DNA of 62,823 nt from Paenochrobactrum gallinarii (GCF_014205685.1 NZ_JACIIU010000015.1:1-62823), one strand, 5' to 3'. Positions 1 through 9,915 are shown, counted from the stretch's first letter. Notes: a model not told the origin generated them from the letters alone. Made by a program: numbers and translations.

Positions 1-89
1 ACCTGCCCCGTCATCGAGGCTCCGTGCACTTGGAAAACGCTTTTGGCCAGATCGATCCCGATCATTGTATCTGTGGTCATGTCTGCCAT
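1..89 (-). CDS. IS110-family transposase, N-terminal fragment
   Basis: Reading the minus strand from an ATG at 89 gives about 29 residues that include MIGIDLAKSVFQVHG. This is the characteristic start of the RuvC-like DEDD domain of IS110/IS1111-family transposases, and its Asp would be the first catalytic acidic residue. The reading frame leaves the window at base 1, so the rest is missing. The non-coding end of the element must lie between 90 and about 204, because the GST stop is at 205. A window edge inside a multi-copy IS suggests an assembly break. Family assignment is firm on the motif; IS110 versus IS1111 subgroup cannot be decided. Confidence 0.8.
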   Translation of the reverse strand, partial: MADMTTDTMIGIDLAKSVFQVHGASMTGQ

Positions 90-173
90 CCTTCCTATCG
101 AGTAGATTGAACGCAACAATCTTCAAACAAAAATTGTCGCTTGGGTAGGGCGGCAACCACTCCATCTATTCAA

Positions 174-188
174 GCCGGAAAATCCGGC
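174..188. terminator. Short GC hairpin between IS110 end and GST
   Basis: GCCGGA (174-179) and TCCGGC (183-188) form a 6-bp stem with a 3-nt AAA loop, just beyond the GST stop codon on the minus strand. It may act as a weak terminator for the GST gene, or it may belong to the IS end. No clear U-tract is present. Confidence 0.3.
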
Positions 189-204
189 CATGCCCGTCCA
201 CACA

Positions 205-909
<705 letters not shown>

Positions 910-1161
910 TTATTATGGATAGTCACGTATCCCGCCTAAATAAGGCATTCGACACTCTGATAGAGAGTCAAAGCTCAAACAAATAAGAACAATACAAATC
1001 CAGACACCATCACTCAAATTAACACGTGAAAATATGCATCAGTTTTATCGCTTACATGCTAAGATCACACACTAAAAGCACAGTGCGCCATTTATATGGA
1101 TTGCTTCCATGCAGATATTTGTGCTGTATCAGCTTAAATTTATTCTAAGCACTTATATTGG

Positions 1162-1380
1162 ATGACGTTCATGTCCACTAAACTTTCAGCTCTTGAGGCT
1201 GCCTCCAAATATCTCTCGCCAGACGACAAGGCAGAATATTTAAAAATCAAACGGACAATGGAAGCCTCCGGCGCCTCACGCTCGAAAATTGAAGAGCGCT
1301 TGCACAACTTCATCTGGGAAATCATTGAATCCGATGATGACGACTATGAAGATGATGAAAACATCGACGACAAAGAGTAA
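1162..1380 (+). CDS. Small acidic protein of unknown function
   Basis: About 72 aa (69 if it starts at the second ATG, 1171, which has a GGA 8 nt upstream). No recognised domain. The first 55 residues look helical and amphipathic with many Lys/Glu; the last 17 are almost all Asp/Glu. It lies 57 bp upstream of a secreted cytochrome c in the same direction, so co-transcription is possible. An opposite-strand reading frame overlaps it (1140-1325) but lacks sensible composition. The 285 bp upstream (877-1161) hold no gene that I can support. Coding status is likely but unproven. Confidence 0.5.
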   Translation: MTFMSTKLSALEAASKYLSPDDKAEYLKIKRTMEASGASRSKIEERLHNFIWEIIESDDDDYEDDENIDDKE

Positions 1381-1437
1381 AAGCCCGTCTGTTTTGATAA
1401 ACGCCTTGTTAAGCAAAAGGTTTTACACATAAACGCC

Positions 1438-1764
1438 ATGATCAAAACACTTGTGACCACTTCTGTTTTTTACGCTCTTATCAGCCTCGCTTCTGCGGCC
1501 TATGCTGATGAGCTGGTCGATTACGGCAAAAAAATCGTTGATACAAACTGTTCCGGTTGCCACGCAATCGGAACAGATGACAAGAGCACCCATAAGGATG
1601 CGCCTCCTTTCCGCACGCTTTCTAAGCGTTATCCGATTGACGCTTTGGCGGAAGCGTTTGCCGAAGGCATTTATGCCGGCCATCCGGACATGCCGGAATT
1701 TGAAGCATCGCCAGAACAAATCGATGCTATTCTGGCCTATATGAACAGCATTCAGCAAAAATAA
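1438..1764 (+). CDS. Small periplasmic class I cytochrome c
   Basis: 108 aa. A signal peptide (hydrophobic residues about 5-20, cleavage after AYA near residue 23) is followed by a single heme-attachment motif CSGCH (about 39-43). The Met of HPDMPEF near residue 83 is the likely distal axial ligand. The size fits a mono-heme class I cytochrome that shuttles electrons in the periplasm. The partner is not evident: the adjacent genes are a small acidic protein upstream and a convergent cobalamin-type ABC ATPase. A good intrinsic terminator follows directly. Confidence 0.9.
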   Translation: MIKTLVTTSVFYALISLASAAYADELVDYGKKIVDTNCSGCHAIGTDDKSTHKDAPPFRTLSKRYPIDALAEAFAEGIYAGHPDMPEFEASPEQIDAILAYMNSIQQK

Positions 1765-1768
1765 ATAA

Positions 1769-1800
1769 AACGGGCGCCAGCTAATACTGCGCCCGTTTTT
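1769..1800. terminator. Bidirectional intrinsic terminator
   Basis: CGGGCGC (1771-1777) pairs with GCGCCCG (1789-1795), flanked by an A-run on the left and TTTTT on the right. It serves the cytochrome c gene and the convergent btuD-like gene, which stops at 1802. Confidence 0.85.
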
Positions 1801-1801
1801 A

Positions 1802-2575
1802 TTAACTCTGAACGACCGCTTCCGGCTGAATATAAATCCGGCCGTCTTTATGGCTGATATCAGCCTCGATTTTATAGACATTGCGCAAATTCTCGGCTGT
1901 CAGCACCGTTTGCGGTGTGCCGTCAGCTATAATGCGCCCTTTTTCCAGCATGATCAGCCGCGTGCAGCGATGCGCGGATAATGACAGATCGTGCAAAGAT
2001 GCAATGACCGTTTTGCCCGTCTGAGCCAAATCAGCAAAACATTGCATCAAGCTCAACTGATGCGCCGGATCAAGGCCGGAAACCGGTTCATCCGCTAAGA
2101 TCAACGGTGAGCCTTGCGCCAATAAACGGGCAATCAAGACACGGGCTTTTTCACCGCCAGACAATTCCTGAACCGATTTTTTGGCAAATTTAGCCACATC
2201 CATCTGTGCCATAGCGTCGGCAATAACTTGATGATCGGCTGGGCTGAGCGACGCAAAAGCCGAACGCTGCATATGACGGCCAAGACCGACAATTGTTTCC
2301 ACCGAAACAGGCCATGCAACATCGCGCTCTTGCGGCAAATAAGAAAGCCATTTTGCGCGTTCATGATGTGTCATTTTAACAGTCGGTACATCCTCGATCG
2401 CCACCTCACCATGATAAGTGATAAAGTTCATGATCGCTCGTAAAAGCGTGGTTTTACCTGCCCCGTTGGGGCCAATCAGACCGATAAATTCACCTGACTT
2501 CGCTTCAAAACTGATCTGGTTTAAAATATCTTCGCCACGCAGCGAAACGGATAAGTCGCGTACATTCAGGGTCAC
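1802..2575 (-). CDS. btuD: ABC transporter ATP-binding protein, cobalamin/siderophore type (BtuD-like)
   Basis: 257 aa. Walker A GPNGAGKTT (about 36-44), signature LSGGEKARV (about 136-144), Walker B ILADEP and the switch His in the HDLSLSAHR region are all present, so the NBD should be active. It belongs to the FepC/BtuD/HmuV group that powers FecCD-type importers. Its start overlaps the end of the permease gene by 4 bp (ATGA-type coupling) and it is the last gene of a four-gene operon headed by a cobalamin riboswitch. That context, more than the sequence, assigns cobalamin as the substrate. Confidence 0.88.
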   Translation of the reverse strand: MTLNVRDLSVSLRGEDILNQISFEAKSGEFIGLIGPNGAGKTTLLRAIMNFITYHGEVAIEDVPTVKMTHHERAKWLSYLPQERDVAWPVSVETIVGLGRHMQRSAFASLSPADHQVIADAMAQMDVAKFAKKSVQELSGGEKARVLIARLLAQGSPLILADEPVSGLDPAHQLSLMQCFADLAQTGKTVIASLHDLSLSAHRCTRLIMLEKGRIIADGTPQTVLTAENLRNVYKIEADISHKDGRIYIQPEAVVQS

Positions 2576-3573
2576 AGCATTTTCCTTCTGTAGCGCAAAA
2601 CAAGCCAGAGGAAAAACGGCGCACCAACCAAAGCTGTTAAAACCCCTAATTTCAAATCACGCGATGGCGCAATGATCCGCACTGCAATATCAGCCATTAA
2701 AAGCACCGCCGCACCACCCAGAGCACTCACCGGCAATAATCGAGATGGCTGCGCCCCAACAAGCGGGCGCAAAATATGCGGCACGATTAAACCAACGAAA
2801 CCAATGGCACCGGAAATTGCTGTTGCTGCGCCAACCGCCGCCGCAGTGCCGGTAATGGCAAAAATTTGCACGCGTTTTAAATTAACGCCCATACTAACGG
2901 CAGTTTCTGTGCCAAGGGTCAGGGCATCCAGTGCCCGCCCGAGCGAGAGCAACATCACCGCGCCGACCAAAATAAAAGGGGCGGCCAGCATCACATGCAA
3001 CATGGAACGATCAGCCAGTGAACCCAGCAACCAGAAAACAATTTCCATTGCCGCATATGGATTAGGTGACAGATTGAGTGCCAGCGATGTCATTGCTGCG
3101 GCGAGCGACGACAAAGCAACCCCTGCCAAAATAACCGTTAATGTGCCACCATGGCGACCAGCCAATGTTTGCACAATCAACACAGAAGCAAAAGCACCTG
3201 CCAAAGCAAGCAATGGCAACGCCAGCGGGAAAAGTGCTGAAAGACCAGTATAAATGGCAATCACCGCGCCAAGAGATGCAGATGCACTGACACCAAGCAA
3301 GCCAGGCTCTGCCAGCGGATTGCGTAAATAACCTTGTAATACGGCGCCCGACAACCCCAGCGCACCACCAACCAGAAGCCCTAAAATAGCCCGCGGCAAA
3401 CGAATTTCCCGCATTACCAGCACAACGGCATCGCCTTCTCCGGTTACCAGCGCATGAAGACCATCATAGGCACCTAAAGCTGCGGGACCGATCAGCAAAG
3501 ACAGCATAAAAAGCAAAGCCACCAAGATGGCCAGCCCAGCACATAACCAGTGATAGCGCCGTGTTTCACTCAT
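2572..3573 (-). CDS. btuC: FecCD-family ABC permease (BtuC-like)
   Basis: 333 aa from the ATG at 3573, which overlaps the stop of the upstream binding-protein gene. A TTG six bases earlier is the only alternative. About 9-10 hydrophobic helices are visible, together with the family hallmarks LRLPRAI-like (IRLPRAILG), GLSGAVLQGYLRNPLAEPGLLG and GFVGLIVPH. This is the inner-membrane channel of the importer. Gene overlaps on both sides indicate translational coupling with btuF and btuD. Confidence 0.9.
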   Translation of the reverse strand: MSETRRYHWLCAGLAILVALLFMLSLLIGPAALGAYDGLHALVTGEGDAVVLVMREIRLPRAILGLLVGGALGLSGAVLQGYLRNPLAEPGLLGVSASASLGAVIAIYTGLSALFPLALPLLALAGAFASVLIVQTLAGRHGGTLTVILAGVALSSLAAAMTSLALNLSPNPYAAMEIVFWLLGSLADRSMLHVMLAAPFILVGAVMLLSLGRALDALTLGTETAVSMGVNLKRVQIFAITGTAAAVGAATAISGAIGFVGLIVPHILRPLVGAQPSRLLPVSALGGAAVLLMADIAVRIIAPSRDLKLGVLTALVGAPFFLWLVLRYRRKML

Positions 3574-4471
3574 ATGCAATATCCGATAAAATTTTCACTG
3601 CTTCTACCGTAAAAGGCCCGCCACAAACGGTCAGATTATCAGGCAAAGTTACAGAAACCGCCTGCTTTTTAATGGCCTGCAATGCAGGATGTTCATAATT
3701 TTGATAGGCCAGAGCTGCGCCTTCATAACGCTCGCCCATCAATAAATAATCAGGTTGATGCATCACCAACACTTCAAGAGGCATCTGACCATATCCGCTT
3801 AACGATAATTTGTCGGCCAAATTGGTAAATCCGGCATGACGCACCACCGTATCCATCAAACTGCCACGTCCTGACGTATAATTATTGGCATAGTAAAGCG
3901 CGATTGTACCTGCGCGCTTTTTCAATTCAACCTCGGCCAAGCCTTGATCAATCTTTGCAATCAGAGCCTCAGCTCTTTGTGGCTGTTCCAGCAGATCACC
4001 AACGCGCTTAATATTGTTACGAATATCATCAAAAGTGGATGCAGGGCGAAACTCCTCGACCTGAAAGCCCAGTCGCCGCAACAAATCAACCGTCGCACGC
4101 GCTGTAAAACTACCCGCCAAAACCAGATCAGGCTTTTGCAGAAAAATCTCTTCCGCACGGCCGTGATTAAGCGGATAAGTCGCGGCCTTTTCAAAAAGAT
4201 ATGAGGTTTTATGATCCAATGACAAATATGAGATTGAGGTCAATTGCTCCTTATCTGCCAGCAACATTGCCAACTGATCCGTACACACATTTATGGATGC
4301 AACTTTTGGTGCGCTTTGCGAGAGGGTAACACTACCAAACAAAGCAACTAAAAGCGCACCTGCCAGCGATGCGCTTTTACAAATATCATGACCGGCACGC
4401 CATGCGCCGGTCAGTCTGCCAATATATGAAAGTACAGTGCGCAAATTACGATGTCTTTCTGCACTCTTCAA
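3566..4471 (-). CDS. btuF: Periplasmic cobalamin-type binding protein (BtuF-like)
   Basis: About 301 aa. The Peripla_BP_2/TroA-like fold is indicated by VASINVCTDQLAMLL at the mature N-terminus, the KPDLVLAG strand and the long interdomain helix. The only start giving the whole frame is a TTG at 4471, 17 bp after the btuB stop. It yields an unusually long N-region (about 35 residues) before the hydrophobic signal segment SLAGALLVALFGSV. An 8-bp inverted repeat sits in this N-region (4389-4413), so the true start may be further downstream at a rare codon. Binds the ligand in the periplasm and delivers it to BtuCD. Confidence 0.85.
   Translation of the reverse strand: MKSAERHRNLRTVLSYIGRLTGAWRAGHDICKSASLAGALLVALFGSVTLSQSAPKVASINVCTDQLAMLLADKEQLTSISYLSLDHKTSYLFEKAATYPLNHGRAEEIFLQKPDLVLAGSFTARATVDLLRRLGFQVEEFRPASTFDDIRNNIKRVGDLLEQPQRAEALIAKIDQGLAEVELKKRAGTIALYYANNYTSGRGSLMDTVVRHAGFTNLADKLSLSGYGQMPLEVLVMHQPDYLLMGERYEGAALAYQNYEHPALQAIKKQAVSVTLPDNLTVCGGPFTVEAVKILSDIAYE
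4389..4413. repeat. Perfect hairpin at the 5' end of btuF
   Basis: TGACCGGC (4389-4396) and GCCGGTCA (4406-4413) form an 8-bp stem with a 9-nt loop. It lies inside the N-terminal extension of the btuF-like frame and could affect translation, or could show that this part is an untranslated spacer. Confidence 0.5.
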
Positions 4472-4488
4472 TGAAGGCCTGCAATCAA

Positions 4489-6402
4489 TTAGAACGAACG
4501 GGTAAAGCCCAGGCTCATGGTTCGGCCTGGCATACGATAGCCATCCTTGGTTTGATATTGCTTATCGAAGACGTTTTCTACAGACAATTTAATCTTTGAT
4601 TGTTGATCGAAAGCATAAGTAGCCACAAAATCTGCAGTTATATAGTCACTAAGTTTCTTAGTATTAGCCGCATTAGAATAACGCGATGAACCATAAAGAA
4701 CGCGAGCTATCAGATCAAGGTTTTCATCTGGGCGATAACTTAACTCACCACTTGCTTTAAAACGATCCGCATTAGGCATATATTTACCATTATAATCGTC
4801 ACCATTTGGGCTATTCGGATCAAATCTTTCTTTATTAATAGGCTTCCTTAAATCAATGCTCGCCTTAACGGCCCAAGCCTCATCTAACCGATGAGAAAGA
4901 GAGGCTTCGATACCTCGTGTACGAGACGTCACATTATAAGGTGCCCACGAACTATTTTCATCTGCTGTGATTTGCTGCCAAATAATCTGATTTTTAGCGT
5001 TATTTTGATACACTACAATGTCAAAACTTGTTTGCTGACTAATGTGCCAATTCAAACCGATTTCAAATGACTTAGACGTTTCTGTTTTCAAATCTGGATT
5101 TCCGGAACCTGGGAAATAAAGATCATTAAAGGTAGGCGCACGAAAACCTGTTGCATATGATGTTCGCAAGATTAACTCTGGCTCGATCTCATAGCTGGCT
5201 CCAATATTATAAGTCGTTTTATCGCCAAACTGTTGATTGTGATCATAACGTACCCCTGCATCAATCAAAAGGCTCGCATAATCAATTGAGTACTGTGCGA
5301 ATAGAGCGCTGATGTCTCTTTGGGGGGTTGCATATGCGGCACCGGCTACTTTTTCATGATAAAATTCACCACCTGCAACAACTATATGGTCAATTTTGTC
5401 TGTATTAAATGCCTTCTGTGTAGACACGAAAACACCATAACGTTCTGTTTTATATGTATCGCCTTTTTTCGAAGCGCGGAATTGTTTTGCTTTATCCAAT
5501 GAGCTCGTCAATTCAATGGTCGAAAACCAATCATCGCTATGATCAATGCGCGCACCAAAACGGCCAGAAAAATTATGCGTGTCGGCGGAGTCAGGCACTG
5601 TTGTGTTATAACCATCATAATGATTGCGGCCACGGGTATAAAGACCATCAATATAGACCCGCCCCCACTCAACATCTTTGGCTAAAGACAGATTGACGCT
5701 CCCTTGCAGGAAACCGTCACGGTCGTTTTCTTTTAAACCTGTTGTAAAATCAAAGCCCTGGGTGCCAAGAACATTGGCACCCAAACCATATTCAATGCCG
5801 TTTTCCGCTGTGCCGGAAATATTTCCCGAAGCAAAGCCGCCCCAAGGATGGGTCACACCCGTTGTCCATGAACCGCAATAGGATTTGCCGTTTTCGCACG
5901 CACCACCCTGTTTAGTGATGATATTAATAATGCCGCCCATCGCATCCGCACCATATTGTGCCGAATGCCCGCCTTTAGCGATTTCAATCCGCTCAACAGA
6001 TGCCAATGGAATACTGGAAAGATTTGGTGTGCCGGATGTGGCCGAGCCCATACGCACACCATTGACCAGCACAAGGGTCTGGCTGGATGAGAAACCACGC
6101 AAAGACACACCCGAAGTTGCGCCCTGCCCGCCATTCGCGGTCATGGTCACGCCGGTATATATTTTCAGCAATGATTGCAGATCGGGTGCTGCCGATTGAT
6201 CAATGTCTTTTTCGCCAATGACAGTTACGGACGAAGTAGAGCGCTCCAAAGCACTTGCACGGCGCAAAGGTGTTGTCACCGTAATAGTTTTTAAGACAAT
6301 CTCGCCATTTTCATTCAGTGCTGGTTGCGCCTGAACAGCGACAGCCCATCCGGCCGCGACACCAACTGCAATGCCACTGAGTAAAACAGTTTTTCTTAAC
6401 AT
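4489..6402 (-). CDS. btuB: TonB-dependent outer-membrane receptor, BtuB-like
   Basis: 637 aa from the ATG at 6402, preceded by GGGAAATG-type purines. A longer frame to 6630 runs through the riboswitch and is not translated. Signal peptide about 1-27 (ends VQAQ). The plug domain follows: TITVTTP (TonB-box region), SVTVIGEKDID, LLKIYTGV, VSLRGFSSSQTLVLVNGVRM, VERIEIAKGG and GAGAMGG-like AQYGADAMGGIINIITKQG. The beta-barrel ends with aromatic Phe (GFTRSF), as outer-membrane proteins do. BtuB-type by length, plug and the riboswitch upstream. It imports cobalamin or a related corrinoid across the outer membrane using TonB energy. Confidence 0.9.
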   Translation of the reverse strand: MLRKTVLLSGIAVGVAAGWAVAVQAQPALNENGEIVLKTITVTTPLRRASALERSTSSVTVIGEKDIDQSAAPDLQSLLKIYTGVTMTANGGQGATSGVSLRGFSSSQTLVLVNGVRMGSATSGTPNLSSIPLASVERIEIAKGGHSAQYGADAMGGIINIITKQGGACENGKSYCGSWTTGVTHPWGGFASGNISGTAENGIEYGLGANVLGTQGFDFTTGLKENDRDGFLQGSVNLSLAKDVEWGRVYIDGLYTRGRNHYDGYNTTVPDSADTHNFSGRFGARIDHSDDWFSTIELTSSLDKAKQFRASKKGDTYKTERYGVFVSTQKAFNTDKIDHIVVAGGEFYHEKVAGAAYATPQRDISALFAQYSIDYASLLIDAGVRYDHNQQFGDKTTYNIGASYEIEPELILRTSYATGFRAPTFNDLYFPGSGNPDLKTETSKSFEIGLNWHISQQTSFDIVVYQNNAKNQIIWQQITADENSSWAPYNVTSRTRGIEASLSHRLDEAWAVKASIDLRKPINKERFDPNSPNGDDYNGKYMPNADRFKASGELSYRPDENLDLIARVLYGSSRYSNAANTKKLSDYITADFVATYAFDQQSKIKLSVENVFDKQYQTKDGYRMPGRTMSLGFTRSF

Positions 6403-6566
6403 TTCATTTCCCGACACTGTGTGAGGCACGCCATAAGACATGCTCAAATAACCAAACCGATTGTCGGGAAAAATTCTGATCCGGACGCACGGCAACATTT
6501 GTTCAATGTCACCGCCACGGACGACCGCGCATGGACACACCCCGTATCCGTGCATGGGTGACCGGA

Positions 6567-6785
6567 AAAGGCAGGTCTCCTGACTTCCGGGTCGTCGCGC
6601 CTCTTTCACCTTCCCAATGATAATATTCATCAGTGGCTCGAAATGCGACTACATGCATTTCACGAAAGATCACTCGCCGGTTACAGTTGCGGGGGCAGCC
6701 ACGGAATAAGATTAAAACAACAAGAGTTTAATCTGGCACCGTGTTCCCTTTTCATCTGCTCATCACAAGCAGAACCTGTTCCGAT
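6567..6785 (-). promoter_or_regulatory. Cobalamin (adenosylcobalamin) riboswitch
   Basis: On the minus strand the leader contains the B12 box AGTCAGGAGACCTGCC (6571-6586). Upstream in the transcript it has the conserved blocks GCCACTG, GCCCCCGCAACTGTAACC-type core and GATGAGCAG/AAAAGGGAA. Order and spacing match the cobalamin aptamer. It ends about 165 nt upstream of the btuB start; the stretch between can fold (GGATAC/GTGTCC near 6541-6557) and probably forms the expression platform. High intracellular B12 is expected to repress the btuBFCD operon. The 535-bp stretch 6403-6937 holds this element and no gene. Confidence 0.93.
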
Positions 6786-6958
6786 ATTGCACGTAGCAAG
6801 CCCAGAGAAATAATACAACTCCTATAATTTAACTAAAAATAAACCATGTTACGTGCCTTTTAAAACAGTCTTCGCACATATTGTCTTAAGCGTCTTGCCG
6901 CCTGTGGCAAACTCACCTATTCCTAGTAAAAACGCGCATGAAAGAGGAGGCACCAGCC

Positions 6959-8596
6959 GTGCCGCAAAGAGCTTCGCCCCTTGCTCCGTTCCAGCACAAA
7001 ACCTTCCGAGCCCTTTGGTCTGCAACGCTGGTTTCCAATCTTGGCGGGCTTATTCAGGCTGTGGGTGCCGGTTGGATGATGACAACCATCGCAACCTCGC
7101 AAGATATGGTTGCATTGGTTCAAGCTTCCACCACTTTGCCTGTTATGGTATTTTCTCTGGCAGCCGGAGCACTGGCCGACAATTACGACCGTCGCCGCAT
7201 CATGCTCACCGCGCAGTCTTTGATGCTGATAGTATCATTAGCACTTGCAGTTTTTGCTTATTTTAATCTTCTGACCCCTTGGCTATTGTTAAGCTTTACC
7301 TTTCTGATCGGTTGCGGCGGTGCATTGCACAATCCGTCGTGGCAGGCATCGATGGGCGACATTGTTCCGCGTGAGGATTTACCCGCAGCTGTTGCGCTCA
7401 ATAGTATGAGCTTCAACCTGATGCGCAGTATCGGGCCTGCCATTGGCGGGTTCATTGTTGCGGCGGCAGGTGCTGCAATGGCCTTCATCATCAACGCCTT
7501 CAGCTATATTACTTTGCTAATTGCGCTTTGGCAGTGGCAACCGCCAAAATCGCAAAACACTTTGCCACGTGAATCCTTTGGCCGCGCCATTGCCGCGGGT
7601 CTTCGTTATGTGTCGATGTCGCCCAACTTGTTGAAGGTGATGTTCCGCGGCTTTCTCTTTGGCCTTTCCGGTATCGCTATCCTGGCGCTTTTGCCTATTA
7701 TCGCGCGCGATCTGGTTTCAGGTAATGCGATTACTTACGGCATGATGCTTGGCGCTTTTGGCTTTGGCGCTATTGGTGGCGCAATGCTGAGCGCACGCTT
7801 GCGCGAAGTGATGAGCAATGAATGGATTGTGCGACTGGCATTTTTAATGTTTGCCGTAAGCTGCATTTGCTTAGGGTTCAGCACAAAGTTCTGGTTAAGC
7901 TGGCTGCTGCTCTTGCCGGCTGGCGTTTCATGGGTTCTTGCCCTGTCCCTGTTCAATGTCACCGTACAGCTTTCTACGCCGCGCTGGGTGGTAGGCCGTG
8001 CATTGGCGCTTTACCAAACCGCTACTTTCGGTGGAATGGCAGCAGGTAGCTGGATTTGGGGTTCTATTGCTGAATCACACGGCGTTGCTCTGTCGTTAAT
8101 TATTGCTGGCATTGTTTTGATTGGCGGTGCCATTCTTGGCTTAATGTTTAAGCTACCCGAATTTGATGCACTTAATCTTGATCCGCTCAATCGTTTCAAT
8201 GAACCGGAACTGAAGCTCGACATCCGCTCCCGCAGTGGCCCGATCGTGATTATGATCGATTATAAGATCGAGCAGAATGATGTCACTGAGTTTTTAAGTT
8301 TAATGGCTGATCGTCGCCGTGTACGTATTCGCGATGGCGCACAACAATGGGCACTTTTGCGCGATCTGGAGCACCCGGAAACATGGACAGAAAGCTACCA
8401 TGTGCCAACATGGGTTGAATATGTGCGCCATAATCAACGCCGCACGCAAGCTGACGCTGAAATCTGGGTGCGCCTGAAGGCTCTGCATCGAGGTGAAAAT
8501 CCACCCTTCGTCCATCGTATGATTGAACGCCAAACGGTAACGCCACATGATGACATGCCGTTGAAACCCCATACTGATGATCATGCGATTGTATAA
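6959..8596 (+). CDS. MFS exporter (MFS_3/EntS-like) with C-terminal ferredoxin-like domain
   Basis: About 545 aa. The GTG at 6959 is favoured over the ATG at 6938, because GAGGAGG (6944-6950) gives ideal Shine-Dalgarno spacing to it. Twelve membrane helices follow, with the MFS loop DNYDRRR between helices 2 and 3. The family is MFS_3 (DUF894), which includes the enterobactin exporter EntS. After residue about 410 a soluble domain follows (PIVIMIDYKI, FLSLMADRRR, WALLRDLEHP, ETWTESYHVPTWVEYVRH). It looks like an antibiotic-biosynthesis-monooxygenase-type alpha/beta fold and is common in this subfamily. The substrate is unknown. It sits 3 bp before an amidase gene, so they are likely co-transcribed. 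Confidence 0.85.
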   Translation: MPQRASPLAPFQHKTFRALWSATLVSNLGGLIQAVGAGWMMTTIATSQDMVALVQASTTLPVMVFSLAAGALADNYDRRRIMLTAQSLMLIVSLALAVFAYFNLLTPWLLLSFTFLIGCGGALHNPSWQASMGDIVPREDLPAAVALNSMSFNLMRSIGPAIGGFIVAAAGAAMAFIINAFSYITLLIALWQWQPPKSQNTLPRESFGRAIAAGLRYVSMSPNLLKVMFRGFLFGLSGIAILALLPIIARDLVSGNAITYGMMLGAFGFGAIGGAMLSARLREVMSNEWIVRLAFLMFAVSCICLGFSTKFWLSWLLLLPAGVSWVLALSLFNVTVQLSTPRWVVGRALALYQTATFGGMAAGSWIWGSIAESHGVALSLIIAGIVLIGGAILGLMFKLPEFDALNLDPLNRFNEPELKLDIRSRSGPIVIMIDYKIEQNDVTEFLSLMADRRRVRIRDGAQQWALLRDLEHPETWTESYHVPTWVEYVRHNQRRTQADAEIWVRLKALHRGENPPFVHRMIERQTVTPHDDMPLKPHTDDHAIV

Positions 8597-8598
8597 AT

Positions 8599-9915
8599 AT
8601 GACGAATAAACAAAGCGCCACTGACAGAACAGCAGCAATCTTGCACAGGCTTGCAAAAAGACACGCCAGCGAGCTCGTTTTTAGCCACATCTATGAAGAT
8701 AGTGCATTGGAAGCCGCACATGCAGCGGATGCCCGTCAGCGTAAAGGTGAGCGTTTAAGCCTGTTAGACGGGCGTATCGTCTCCATCAAAGACCTGTTTG
8801 ATGTGCGTGGGGAACCAACCCTTGCAGGTTCTGTTATTCGCAAAACCAGCTCTGCGGCTAAAAAAGATGCTGTGATTGTTGAACGCTTGCGGCAAGCAGG
8901 TGCCATCATCATCGGTAAAACTCATATGACAGAATTTGCCTTCACTGCCGTTGGGTTTAATCCGCATTATGGTGTGCCGGAAAATGCCGTTGTCAAAGGT
9001 GGTATTCCGGGTGGCTCTTCCTCAGGCGCGGCCGTATCGGTCGCAGAAGGCACCAGCGAAATAGCTATTGGTTCAGATACAGGCGGCAGTATCCGTATTC
9101 CGGCAGCTTTAAACGGCCTCGTCGGCTTCAAACCAACGGCTGCGCGTATGTCGCATGAAGGCGTTTTTCCTTTAGCACCAAGCTTGGATTCCATCGGCCC
9201 ATTAGCGAAAAATGTGGCTGACTGCATTATCACCGATGCTATTATGGCCAATGATATGGCTGCTGATATAACTTTGCTGCCGCAGGAACTGCCATTACAT
9301 AATTTAACAATCGGCGTTCCAGAAGGCCGCTTGTTTGAGCATACAAATGAGCAAATTTTAACGCAGTTTCAAAAGATTTTACAAGTTTTGGAGCAAAAAG
9401 GCGCGCGTATTCTCAAAATTACCATTGATGATCTGCTGGATGATATGGATCATATCACCCGTATTGGCTCAATAGCAGGCATTGAGGCCAGCCATGTCCA
9501 TCGGGAGTGGTTGCATGATGACACTGCACCTGTTGGTCCGGATCTGGCACGCACCTTGCGTAAACGAAGCCTGATTTCTAAGGAAGCCTACCAGCAACAA
9601 TTATTTGAGCGGCAACAACTTGTGCGCCTTATGGATGAGCGCTTAAATAACTATGATCTGATGGTCACGCCAACCTGCCCGATTTTTGCCAGCCCTATTG
9701 CTGATCTGATCGACAATCGTGATGAATATAATCGTGTGGAAGATTTGCTTCTGCGCAACAACCAAGTTGCCAATCAATTTGACCTTTGCGCTATCACATT
9801 GCCGATGATAAAAATGCCAAAACCAGCCGGATTTATGGCGTTTGCACGCAACAACCACGACCATAAATTACTCGCTATCAGCCTCACACTCGAACAGATT
9901 TTTGAAGAACTTTAA
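8599..9915 (+). CDS. Amidase-signature family hydrolase
   Basis: 438 aa. Catalytic Lys64 lies in VSIKDLFD, the GGSSSG motif (138-143) supplies the cis-Ser, and TGGSIRIPAA carries the nucleophile Ser164, so the Ser-cisSer-Lys triad is complete. The length fits stand-alone amidases (AtzF, GatA-like without tRNA partners). It starts 3 bp after the MFS gene, and an adenine deaminase gene follows after 77 bp. The substrate cannot be predicted beyond a linear or cyclic amide; neighbours hint at nitrogen salvage. Cytosolic, no signal peptide. Confidence 0.88.
   Translation: MTNKQSATDRTAAILHRLAKRHASELVFSHIYEDSALEAAHAADARQRKGERLSLLDGRIVSIKDLFDVRGEPTLAGSVIRKTSSAAKKDAVIVERLRQAGAIIIGKTHMTEFAFTAVGFNPHYGVPENAVVKGGIPGGSSSGAAVSVAEGTSEIAIGSDTGGSIRIPAALNGLVGFKPTAARMSHEGVFPLAPSLDSIGPLAKNVADCIITDAIMANDMAADITLLPQELPLHNLTIGVPEGRLFEHTNEQILTQFQKILQVLEQKGARILKITIDDLLDDMDHITRIGSIAGIEASHVHREWLHDDTAPVGPDLARTLRKRSLISKEAYQQQLFERQQLVRLMDERLNNYDLMVTPTCPIFASPIADLIDNRDEYNRVEDLLLRNNQVANQFDLCAITLPMIKMPKPAGFMAFARNNHDHKLLAISLTLEQIFEEL

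Noticed and set aside
1140..1325. 61-codon minus-strand frame
   Set aside because: It overlaps the acidic small protein and has no supporting feature.
2672..3253. 193-codon plus-strand frame
   Set aside because: It is fully antisense to the well-supported btuC-like gene, is rich in Ala/Thr/Pro as expected of a shadow frame, and has no domain.
6403..6630. N-terminal extension of the btuB frame
   Set aside because: It runs through the cobalamin riboswitch, and the signal peptide begins at 6402.
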